Positions 6,016-13,432 of a stretch of DNA of 13,447 bases are shown here, piece after piece. Numbering within the stretch: the first letter of the stretch is position 1; the number at the start of each line of letters is the position of its first letter. Source of the stretch: Clostridiales bacterium (GTDB lineage Bacteria > Bacillota > Clostridia > Lachnospirales > WQUN01); NCBI GenBank assembly GCA_031289625.1, contig JAITPB010000055.1:1-13447 (forward strand), in the 5' to 3' direction. Both the position numbers and the translations under genes were made by a program. The notes under the pieces were generated by a model, which made no database searches, had not been told where the DNA came from, and worked only from the letters and a program-made list of their open reading frames with translations.

Positions 6016-7071
6016 ATGCGTTGGTTCATTCCGTTTGAGCAGTTGTTTATGTATCGGTTGCCGAAAGCGCCGCCGAAGCGAGTGCTTAACGATTATATTG
6101 TGGAGTACAAGCGCACAGGCGATGAGCAGTATCTCGCCCATTTTCTCCACCTCTATGAAGCCGCGCTCAATATTCGCACGGAGAATTTTTGCGAACATTA
6201 CGGACAGCTACAGCATTTTCAGGACATCAAGCAAACCATAGTTGCGGCAATGTTTTTGAAGCTACCCGACTATGACCCTGAGTTTGGCACAACGCTGGAG
6301 CAGTTCACGGAATTGTATGTAACAGAAGCTGTGATGGACTACATACGGCAATACTGCGGTGCAGTTTCCATAAACGAAAGTGCCTTTGACACCCTGCGGG
6401 AAATCACGGCGATTTATTACTACAATCCAGAGTTGAGTCACGGCAAACGCTTGGCGGAAATCAAGCGACAAAAGGGTTACGAAGAAAAGAAGATTCGTGC
6501 GTTCCTGCAATACGGTGAAATGTTCCGCTATTCCGCAAGCTTGGATGCAACAGAGCTTGACGAGGATGAGGGATACGTTCCGCTTTCCGAGCGCATCGGC
6601 GACCCTTATGGCAATCCCGAATACATTGTGCTGAGAAAGCTGTTTATTGAGGCAATCGCCACCGTACTTGACGATCTTGGCTATCGTGATTTGAATCTGT
6701 TTCTGCATTATTTGGGCTTACGGCGTATCGGCAAGGGCTTTGCGGATGACGAGCCGTTACCGAAAACAATCATCGCCGCTCATTCGCAAATCGGCTCTAT
6801 TGATGCGGTTAACAAGCGGTTCAAGCAACTTGTCCACAAGATTAAGGATGAACTGGAGCGGCAGGGCTGGATTGAGGGAGAGAATGCGCCGAAACTGCCT
6901 GAACCGCCGCCACTTACCTTCCCGATAAACAGGGCAGCGTTTGAAACAATTGCTTATGCAGTTCACAAGTGGGAGCAGAGCGGCAAACCTGATTTCAATA
7001 TGATTTTCGATGCGGCAGAGGGAGCGGATGGCAAGGTAGTGTTGGAGTTTTTGGCGCTATGGCTGTATTGA
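6016..7071 (+). CDS. Divergent sigma-70-like protein
   Basis: A 351-residue protein with the outline of an RNA polymerase sigma factor. Residues about 22-113 resemble region 2, ending with YDPEFGTTLEQF and then YVTEAVMDYIRQ, comparable to the YDP...G..F..YA...I..A..D.IR pattern of primary sigma factors. Residues 173-203 match the region 3-4 linker style: SASLD, acidic stretch, PLSERIGDPYGNPEY. Residues 205-280 resemble region 4 with a terminal HTH-like segment, 'AHSQIGSIDAVNKRFKQL'. An extra proline-rich C-terminal tail follows (from about 290). The match is weak in sequence but correct in order. The AGGAGGTGG ribosome binding site (6001-6009) is strong. With its DUF6076 neighbour it may regulate the mobile element, either as an alternative sigma or as a sigma-derived DNA-binding protein. 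I could not identify its target promoter. Confidence 0.55.
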   Translation: MRWFIPFEQLFMYRLPKAPPKRVLNDYIVEYKRTGDEQYLAHFLHLYEAALNIRTENFCEHYGQLQHFQDIKQTIVAAMFLKLPDYDPEFGTTLEQFTELYVTEAVMDYIRQYCGAVSINESAFDTLREITAIYYYNPELSHGKRLAEIKRQKGYEEKKIRAFLQYGEMFRYSASLDATELDEDEGYVPLSERIGDPYGNPEYIVLRKLFIEAIATVLDDLGYRDLNLFLHYLGLRRIGKGFADDEPLPKTIIAAHSQIGSIDAVNKRFKQLVHKIKDELERQGWIEGENAPKLPEPPPLTFPINRAAFETIAYAVHKWEQSGKPDFNMIFDAAEGADGKVVLEFLALWLY

Positions 7072-7076
7072 AATCC

Positions 7077-7114
7077 GTCCGATTTTATCAAAAACGGTTG
7101 CAATTTGTCCGATT
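7077..7114 (+). repeat. GTCCGATT direct repeat at the defence operon promoter
   Basis: GTCCGATT occurs at 7077-7084 and 7107-7114, 30 bases apart start to start, close to three helical turns. The first copy lies upstream of the -35 and the second sits inside the spacer between -35 and -10. A protein binding both on one face of the helix could loop or block the promoter. The first gene of the operon encodes a small HTH protein, the obvious candidate, in the manner of restriction-modification controller proteins. Confidence 0.5.
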
Positions 7115-7126
7115 CTGTGTTATACT
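7098..7126 (+). promoter_or_regulatory. Extended -10 promoter of the defence operon
   Basis: TTGCAA (7098-7103), 17 bases, TATACT (7121-7126), with TGT directly before the -10 (7118-7120), giving an extended -10. Transcription would start near 7133, about 29 bases before the HTH gene. It lies 27 bases after the sigma-like gene stop, so the defence genes are an independent transcription unit. Confidence 0.72.
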
Positions 7127-7161
7127 ATTTACAGGGTTTTAAGATAGGAGGAGTGGGTGCT

Positions 7162-7350
7162 ATGGATAAAGCGGATTCTGAAAAATGGGTTGACACAAAA
7201 GCTGTTGCAGAGCATTTGAATATCAACCGACAAACCGTTTTTGCTTGGATTGCTCAAAGAAAGCTCCCTGCGGTCAGAGTGGGTAAGGCATGGAGATTCA
7301 AGCTGTCTGAAATTGATACTTGGCTACGCTCAGGTGGGGCGAAAGATTAA
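7162..7350 (+). CDS. Excisionase-family small HTH DNA-binding protein
   Basis: A 62-residue protein, almost entirely one MerR/excisionase-type winged HTH (HTH_17 type). Visible are WVDTKAVAEHLNINRQTVFAWI, a two-helix DNA-binding unit, then the wing 'KLPAVRVGKAWRFKLSEID' and the closing helix TWLR. I chose the ATG at 7162, which follows GGAGGAG by a few bases; the in-frame TTG at 7105 lies upstream of the -10 and cannot be transcribed. Such proteins act as recombination directionality factors or as transcription regulators. Heading a methyltransferase/nuclease operon, with repeats in the promoter, it more likely acts as a controller protein that times nuclease expression. A role in excision of the element cannot be excluded. 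Confidence 0.82.
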   Translation: MDKADSEKWVDTKAVAEHLNINRQTVFAWIAQRKLPAVRVGKAWRFKLSEIDTWLRSGGAKD

Positions 7351-7368
7351 TAGAATGGATAATGATTT

Positions 7369-8637
7369 ATGAAACCTTACAAATTCAAGTTCATAGATTT
7401 GTTTGCAGGCATTGGTGGATTTCATCAAGCCATGCGCTATCTCGGAGGCGAGTGCGTTATGGCTTCGGAAATCAATCAAGCTTGTGTTGATACATATAAA
7501 TTAAATTTCAAAAACGTAGATGTGCGGAACGATATTCGAAAAATAGACCCCGAAAGCATCCCGCAATTTGATGTGCTTTGTGCGGGATTTCCTTGTCAAC
7601 CGTTCAGCAAAGCGGGCGCACAAAAGGGATTTAGCGATGAGCATCGCGGTAATCTCTTTTATGTGATTATGGATATACTTGATGCACATCCCGAGGCAAA
7701 ATTTTTGATTTTAGAAAATGTTCGTAATCTTGCTGATAAAACCGAGAATTGGGACATCATCAAAATAGAGTTAATGAAAAGAAACTTCTATATCACGGAA
7801 GAACCTGTGATTTTGTCCCCACACAATTTTGGTATTCCGCAAATTCGTGAGCGGGTATATATTCTCGGTATGCGAAAGGATATTCGCAATATCGAGATTT
7901 TAACAAATGGATATATTCATTCATCTGATTTAGAGTTGGAAGGTATTAAGGGTAAAGATAACTGCAAAATGGGTGATGCAATGTCAATATTAGAGCCAAG
8001 TGCGCCAGAGCATTATGCTATAAGCGATGAACAAGTCAAAATGATTTTTGCATGGGAAGAATTTCGCATCGCAACCAATATAAAAATTATCGGATTCCCA
8101 ATATGGATAAATAGTTTTGGGGTGGGCTATCAGAGATTTTCATGGTATAAACGGAAAATTGGTTATGATGAAATGCCAAAGTGGAAACAACGCTTTGTAG
8201 ATAATAACCGTAGGCTCTATGAATCCAATAAAGATTTCATAGATGATTGGATTATTCGTTACGATATGCTTAATAGGATAAAGCTCTACCAAAAATTTGA
8301 GTGGAATTGTGGGACGGACGTTACCGATATTCGCGACACTATTATACAGATACGGCAATCTGGTATTCGCGCCAAACGTCCGACATTCTACCCCTCTCTT
8401 GTTGCAATGGTGAATACACCTATTATTTGGGATAAAGAAAAAGAGCGATTCAGACGGATTACACCGCATGAAGCTGCTAATCTCCAAAGTTTTCACGGCG
8501 CATATAAGTTTACGGGGAGCGAGAATCAAATCTATCAGCAACTCGGCAACTCTGTAAACGTAAAAATATTAAAAAAGTTATCCTCAAAATTATTCAGTTT
8601 CGCACAGAAAGGTTGGGACACCGATGAAGAACAATAA
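7369..8637 (+). CDS. DNA (cytosine-5-)-methyltransferase
   Basis: A 422-residue enzyme that transfers a methyl group from S-adenosylmethionine to C5 of cytosine in a specific DNA sequence. The motif order is canonical: motif I FIDLFAGIGGFHQA (8-21), motif IV GFPCQPFSKAG (73-83, catalytic C76), motif VI LENVRNL (115-121), motif VIII QIRERVYILG (158-167), motif IX region RRITPHEAANLQSF (362-375) and motif X QLGNSVNV (391-398). The stretch between VIII and IX (about 180-360) is long and contains the target recognition domain, including RQSGIRAKRPTFYPS. The recognition sequence cannot be read from sequence alone. The start has only a weak ribosome binding site, and the gene overlaps the next by 14 bases. 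It is probably the self-marking component of the defence operon. Confidence 0.95.
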   Translation: MKPYKFKFIDLFAGIGGFHQAMRYLGGECVMASEINQACVDTYKLNFKNVDVRNDIRKIDPESIPQFDVLCAGFPCQPFSKAGAQKGFSDEHRGNLFYVIMDILDAHPEAKFLILENVRNLADKTENWDIIKIELMKRNFYITEEPVILSPHNFGIPQIRERVYILGMRKDIRNIEILTNGYIHSSDLELEGIKGKDNCKMGDAMSILEPSAPEHYAISDEQVKMIFAWEEFRIATNIKIIGFPIWINSFGVGYQRFSWYKRKIGYDEMPKWKQRFVDNNRRLYESNKDFIDDWIIRYDMLNRIKLYQKFEWNCGTDVTDIRDTIIQIRQSGIRAKRPTFYPSLVAMVNTPIIWDKEKERFRRITPHEAANLQSFHGAYKFTGSENQIYQQLGNSVNVKILKKLSSKLFSFAQKGWDTDEEQ

Positions 8638-10219
8638 GATTGACATCAGACCAACATCAGGTGTCTATGCAACTTATAAGCGACTGAGTTATCAGCCGTG
8701 GACGGCTATTGCTGAGTTCGTGGATAACTCTACCCAAAGCTACTTTGACCACAGAGAGCAGTTAAGAGCTACACCCAATTTTGGAAAACTGAAAATCAGT
8801 GTCGTTTACGAATCACGAGATGGCGGTGATGACTTCCTAACGATTACGGATAATGCTTTTGGTATGGAACTTGAGGATTTTGAGCGAGCAATCCAGTTAG
8901 ACAAAGTGCCGATTAACACAAGCGGGCGTAATGAATTTGGTATGGGGCTAAAAACTGCGGCTTGCTGGTTCGGTTCTAAGTGGAGTGTCTACTCAACTCA
9001 ATTAGGGTCGGAGTTTGGTTATAGTGCGACCGTAGACGTTGATAGATTAGCCATTTTCAAGGATACCGAGATTGATTTGGATATCTTCGAGTCATCTGCC
9101 GAGGAACACTACACTATTATCAAGATTGAAAACCTAAACAAGAAAATTACGGGTTCTCGCACTATCAGCAAAGTCAAAGAACTGCTGAGCAGTATTTATA
9201 GACAAGATATTAGAAACGGTGAAATCTCTATTACCTACGGCGATACCGAGCTTTTCTATAAAGAACCGACTATTTTTGAGGAATCTCTTGAAAATGGCGA
9301 AACGCGCGTGTGGAAAAAGGATATTTCATTCATCATTCGTCACAATAGAGAAGATTTGCGCTGTCGTGGATTTGTTGCGCTGAGAATCCCCGCCAGTTTA
9401 CATGATGCTGGATTTACATTAATGCGTAGAGGGCGCGTAATTGTGGGTGGCTCAGATAGAAATTACCGCCCAAAAGAGCTTTTCGGAGACCAAAACTCTT
9501 TTGAGTATCAGCGTCTTTTCGGCGAGATACATATGGATAACTGGCCTGTAACGCAAGCAAAGGACGATTTCGATTGGCATAATAGCGGTCTTGAGGAGAG
9601 TTTAATAGAGGCATTGCAACCACTAATCCGTGAATATCGCCAAAAAGCGGGAACTATCCGCGTCAGGCAACAAGCCGAAACTAACGTAGTGATGAATCAG
9701 GCCGTCAACGATTTGGAGCGAGCTGGAGTTATATATGGAGCAAGCGCGACCCCTGTAGATGTGCCATTTGTGCCTACTAATGAAAATGAACCTATACCTC
9801 AAGAAGAAGCCATAAACGAACCTCCCACAACGCCTGCTGAGGATATTGTTTCTTCTGACGACTCCGCAGTTAGGGTAGTAGGCCCCGAAAGTTACATTAT
9901 GCCCTTTCACTACAAGGAAAAAGAGTATCAGTTTGAGATTCACTTTGACTCATCTAATGCTCTTGGGTCTTGGGTTAATGTATCCAAGAAGAATAATACA
10001 GATTACTCCATATCAATCAATCTCAAACACGCTTTTTTTAAGCCGTTCAATGAAAATAAGGATTTCCTCGCTATAATGACGAAATTAGTCATCGCAATGG
10101 TTCTAGCGGAAATTGATGCTTTGCTTGTTTCAATTGACGGAAGAATTGCGGCGAGCGACATACGGCGAAAAATGAACTCTATTTTAGAACAGGTTGTAAA
10201 TGGAGGAGATGCAAGATGA
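8624..10219 (+). CDS. MORC/MutL-like GHKL ATPase of a restriction-like system
   Basis: A 531-residue ATPase with the GHKL (gyrase, Hsp90, histidine kinase, MutL) fold. Motif I is AIAEFVDNSTQSY (28-40; E31, D34, N35), motif II is TDNAFGM (75-81), and motif III is GRNEFGMGLKTA (101-112). A second domain of S5 type ends near TQAKDDFDW (310-318), where K313 is the likely conserved lysine that contacts ATP phosphate, as in MORC proteins. An acidic, proline-rich linker (about 380-410) leads to a separate C-terminal domain (about 415-531) that I do not recognise. MORC-like members in restriction clusters are thought to dimerise on ATP binding and clamp or loop DNA. The gene overlaps the methyltransferase by 14 bases and meets the Z1 gene by an ATGA overlap, so the products are probably made in a fixed ratio. 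Confidence 0.9.
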   Translation: MKNNKIDIRPTSGVYATYKRLSYQPWTAIAEFVDNSTQSYFDHREQLRATPNFGKLKISVVYESRDGGDDFLTITDNAFGMELEDFERAIQLDKVPINTSGRNEFGMGLKTAACWFGSKWSVYSTQLGSEFGYSATVDVDRLAIFKDTEIDLDIFESSAEEHYTIIKIENLNKKITGSRTISKVKELLSSIYRQDIRNGEISITYGDTELFYKEPTIFEESLENGETRVWKKDISFIIRHNREDLRCRGFVALRIPASLHDAGFTLMRRGRVIVGGSDRNYRPKELFGDQNSFEYQRLFGEIHMDNWPVTQAKDDFDWHNSGLEESLIEALQPLIREYRQKAGTIRVRQQAETNVVMNQAVNDLERAGVIYGASATPVDVPFVPTNENEPIPQEEAINEPPTTPAEDIVSSDDSAVRVVGPESYIMPFHYKEKEYQFEIHFDSSNALGSWVNVSKKNNTDYSISINLKHAFFKPFNENKDFLAIMTKLVIAMVLAEIDALLVSIDGRIAASDIRRKMNSILEQVVNGGDAR

Positions 10220-12384
10220 GTCAAGGGTTATCAATGAATATTATAGAGGGGCAAAACGCTCCTTGGTGCATTGACTGTGCTGGCTATTTTAAGGAAAATA
10301 TCGCCGTTCAACTGCTGAACGATGATATTCCTCAAGATGCCGTGGATACTATATTCGGCAATGCCGCCGATATTCTCAGTCAATGCCCGAATCCAAATGA
10401 CCCTATACCCAATGCCAAAACGGGGATTGTTATCGGAAAAGTTCAGAGCGGAAAAACTTCAAATTTCATTGCATTGACGGCACTATCTTTTGATAATGGA
10501 TATGGGGTCAATATTATTCTCGGAGGCACCAAGAACAATTTGCTTGACCAAAATGTACAGCGCATTGAAGGTTATTATCAAAGTGCGTTGACAGAAAAAT
10601 TGGTAATCCTAAACACAAGACAAAACAAATCACTACTCAACGCCCAAAGGATAAGGAATTTTCTTGCCGAAGGCAGAAAAGTCATTATTATTGGTCTTAA
10701 ACGTCACAATCATATCAATATGATTGCGGAAATTTTTAACGATGCTGCGCTTCGGGATATTCCAACTCTGATTATTGACGACGAGGGCGACCAAGCCACC
10801 TTAAACACCCGAATAAATACTGAACAGATGAGTTCGACATATGAGGCGGTTATAAAACTCAAGGAAAAATTAAAACATCATTGCTTGGTTTCGATTACGG
10901 CTACTCCACAAGCAAATATCCTTATTGAAACTTGGGATAAACTTTCTCCCGATTTTGGCAACTTGGTCTACCCAGGCGATGAGTATTGCGGATTACACGA
11001 ATTTCATGGCGAAAATCAAGATACTCTCATTCGCATAATTTCAGAAGATGAGCCGAACCTACTGGACGAAGACGGAGTCCCAGACTCGTTTTATGACTCC
11101 CTTGCCGCCTTTTTTATCGGTGGAGCTTTGCGTAAATATCGCGGGGATGGTAAGAACCACTCTATGCTTATTCATCCGAGCCAAAAGAAATTCGACCACA
11201 AAAGAGTTATTGATAAGGTTACGGCTGTGGTTGACGATTGGCAACAAAAAGCCAAAGAAATCGCAAACGGCATTGATGATATGTCTTTTGAGCCGCTCAA
11301 TAATCTACTTAAAAAGAGTTATGACCATTTCATATTTGATAGCGTAAAAATGCCCGAATACAATGAGTTATACCCATATGTTATTGAGTGCATTAAAAAA
11401 TGTGCTCCACCTCACCTCTGTAATAGCGATGAGGATGCGAGCAATAATGCGAAGTATTACCCCTACAATATCTTTGTAGGCGGAAATATGGTTGAACGCG
11501 GCATTACCATTAAAGGGCTTGCCGTTACGTACATTATGCGCCGCGCAAAGGGTAAAGCAAACGTAGACAATACCGAACAGAGGGCACGCTGGTTTGGATA
11601 TAAGAAGAAATATCTTGATGTCTGTCGCGTATATACTACGCAAACCATAAAAGAAGATTTTTCGACGATTTATGAACACGAGGATGATTTGTGGGATTCA
11701 ATTGAGCGAGCTCAAGCAAAAGGATTATCATTTAAAGAAATTCCGCGAATATTCATCTTGGCAAGCAAGAGGCTGAATTTGACTCGAAAAAATGTTGCTC
11801 GAACTGAGCGCCTTAATTTTTCCGAATGGTCAAAGCAGGACTACCTGCTCTCTAATAGCGATGCTGTTACTCTCAACATCAATAAAATAAATGCTCTTAG
11901 AGATACCTATGTGGATCGTTTAGAGTCGCGCAATTATAACGGCGTTAACCAGCATAAAATGATAAAAGGGCTGAATTACTTTGACCTCTGCGACAATCTG
12001 CTATATTTGCTTGATTTTCCCACATCCAGCCATGTTGACGTAAATATGTTCAGAAAAATATCTGAGGTTTTGAAAAAAGCACAAATCGCGCCAGAAATTG
12101 ATGTGATGTGGATTAGGGAGAAGATTGGTGAGCAAAGAACGCTTAGGACAGACGGACAGATTAACCAATTATTCCAAGGTCATAATCCGAACCGCGCCAG
12201 TACAACATATTATCCGGGCGATGGAGCTATGATTCTGCCAGATCGCGGTCACGTGATGCAGTTGCAAATTCATATGGTAAAAGCAAGAAATAAACCAGAA
12301 ATGGACTTTTATGCACCGGCTCTTGCCCTATATATTCCGCTTGAATATGCGGAACAAATGGATAAGATAGTCGGGCAAATATAG
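10216..12384 (+). CDS. Z1-domain superfamily II helicase-like ATPase
   Basis: A 722-residue protein. It has a P-loop GKVQSGKT (74-81), a Walker B-type IIDDEGDQA (186-194; DEGD in place of DEAD/DEAH), motif III SITATPQ (226-232), the motif V region GGNMVERGITIKG (422-434) and motif VI QRARWFGYKKKY (455-466), whose arginines are likely ATP-sensing. Between the two RecA-like halves lies the Z1 signature region, AAFFIGGALRKYRG followed by HSMLIH (about 297-320). This is the usual Z1 architecture, linked to phage-defence clusters with MutL-like ATPases. It likely translocates on or remodels DNA for a partner nuclease. The start overlaps the ATPase stop as ATGA, with GGAGGAG (10202-10208) ahead; Met7 is a possible alternative start. 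The last ~180 residues are unassigned. Confidence 0.93.
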   Translation: MSQGLSMNIIEGQNAPWCIDCAGYFKENIAVQLLNDDIPQDAVDTIFGNAADILSQCPNPNDPIPNAKTGIVIGKVQSGKTSNFIALTALSFDNGYGVNIILGGTKNNLLDQNVQRIEGYYQSALTEKLVILNTRQNKSLLNAQRIRNFLAEGRKVIIIGLKRHNHINMIAEIFNDAALRDIPTLIIDDEGDQATLNTRINTEQMSSTYEAVIKLKEKLKHHCLVSITATPQANILIETWDKLSPDFGNLVYPGDEYCGLHEFHGENQDTLIRIISEDEPNLLDEDGVPDSFYDSLAAFFIGGALRKYRGDGKNHSMLIHPSQKKFDHKRVIDKVTAVVDDWQQKAKEIANGIDDMSFEPLNNLLKKSYDHFIFDSVKMPEYNELYPYVIECIKKCAPPHLCNSDEDASNNAKYYPYNIFVGGNMVERGITIKGLAVTYIMRRAKGKANVDNTEQRARWFGYKKKYLDVCRVYTTQTIKEDFSTIYEHEDDLWDSIERAQAKGLSFKEIPRIFILASKRLNLTRKNVARTERLNFSEWSKQDYLLSNSDAVTLNINKINALRDTYVDRLESRNYNGVNQHKMIKGLNYFDLCDNLLYLLDFPTSSHVDVNMFRKISEVLKKAQIAPEIDVMWIREKIGEQRTLRTDGQINQLFQGHNPNRASTTYYPGDGAMILPDRGHVMQLQIHMVKARNKPEMDFYAPALALYIPLEYAEQMDKIVGQI

Positions 12385-12397
12385 GAGGTTTCCCTTA

Positions 12398-13363
12398 ATG
12401 GAAAAAGCAGATGAGATTTATAATTTAATCAAAGCGATGCATATTCCGAGTGGCAGCAAATATGGATTGGTAAAAATTAATTTGGACGGTGCAGAAATTT
12501 ACTATGGGAAAGACTCCAATAATAACCCCGTATTTGCCGTTGTGTCGTGCAACGCTCAACGCAGACAAGTAATACAAAAAACAAAGAAATTGATTTTTTG
12601 GTTTTACGCTACTTGCGATATTATTGCTGACGGTGAACATAGCGAGAAAATCATGAACGTCTTAACCTGTCTTAGCCAAGATGAAAATGAGATTGTTGCT
12701 TTTATTCGTTTGACATTGGCTTTCATAAAGGGCGCAGATGAGCAGTCGGCAAAACGGCTGTCCGAATTATTTACTGCGCTTACTAACCTCTTTGCAAATG
12801 TACATAGAGCAAATCAAATGGAATTGCAAGGATTCTTTGGCGAGCTATATGCGATTAAATATTTCTACGAGCAGGGGCCGAACATCAGTGATTACTGGCA
12901 AAAAAAAGAGAAAATGAAGTTTGATTTTTCGATTTCTGCTCAAAAAAAGCTCGAAGTAAAAACCACGACCAATGAGTTGCGTGTTCATCATTTTAGACAC
13001 GAGCAATTACTCTCTGATTTATACGATATTTGCGTTATATCCATATTGCTCCGCGAAGATGACCAAGGGCTTTCATTATTGGAACTTATAAAAGAGGTTC
13101 GAGGGATTGCGATGGGCAATTTTAATACGTTAATGTATATCGAAGATTTTGTCAGAAACTTTGACGAATCAGAATTGAGCAATATCAAGTTTGATGTCGC
13201 ATACCTCAATAAAAATCTGCATATTTACAGAGCAGAAGACGTGCCGCGATTCAAGGAAAACCAACCTATGGGCGTAAGCAAAACGGAATACGATTCAGAT
13301 TTAACCAATTCACAATTTATGTTGGAGAAGGATTTCATGAAATGGATTCAAACAACTGAGTAG
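12398..13363 (+). CDS. PD-(D/E)XK nuclease, DUF4420-like
   Basis: A 321-residue protein resembling the PD-(D/E)XK motif family DUF4420. Residues about 140-205 hold the nuclease core: an early acidic residue in LQGFFGELYAIKYF (E149), then D176 in KFDFSIS, E186 and K188 in KLEVKTTT, and Q203 in HEQL. The spacing matches the E...D...ExK...Q pattern of restriction-type nucleases, so the metal site looks intact. The N-terminal ~135 residues form a mixed sheet/helix region that I cannot assign. AGGAGG (12383-12388) overlaps the Z1 stop, so translation is tightly linked. It is the only nuclease-type product in the operon and therefore the best candidate for the DNA-cleaving effector. Confidence 0.86.
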   Translation: MEKADEIYNLIKAMHIPSGSKYGLVKINLDGAEIYYGKDSNNNPVFAVVSCNAQRRQVIQKTKKLIFWFYATCDIIADGEHSEKIMNVLTCLSQDENEIVAFIRLTLAFIKGADEQSAKRLSELFTALTNLFANVHRANQMELQGFFGELYAIKYFYEQGPNISDYWQKKEKMKFDFSISAQKKLEVKTTTNELRVHHFRHEQLLSDLYDICVISILLREDDQGLSLLELIKEVRGIAMGNFNTLMYIEDFVRNFDESELSNIKFDVAYLNKNLHIYRAEDVPRFKENQPMGVSKTEYDSDLTNSQFMLEKDFMKWIQTTE

Positions 13364-13390
13364 GTGTTAGGACTCTCCGATATAACCGTA

Positions 13391-13432
13391 AACCCGCCTC
13401 CATCACAGCAATCGCTACAACAGGGGCGGGTT
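13391..13432 (+). terminator. Probable terminator of the defence operon
   Basis: AACCCGCC (13391-13398) pairs with GGCGGGTT (13425-13432), with two extra inner pairs possible (one G-U). The loop is about 22 bases. It begins 27 bases after the nuclease stop. The following bases, CGCTCTATT, are not a strong U tract, so efficiency is uncertain. No coding sequence is seen from 13364 to the end of the window. Confidence 0.6.

Noticed and set aside
7105..7161. Longer form of the HTH protein starting at a TTG
   Set aside because: The start codon is upstream of the -10 element of the operon promoter; the ATG at 7162 follows a strong GGAGGAG.
7355..7372. Five-codon open frame (ATG at 7355) ending in TTATGA at the methyltransferase start, possible leader peptide
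   Set aside because: No ribosome binding site or attenuator structure is visible; a frame this short is expected by chance.
11048..11347. Alternative-frame open reading frame inside the Z1 gene
   Set aside because: Fully inside a well-supported gene with intact motifs before and after; no start signals or domain.
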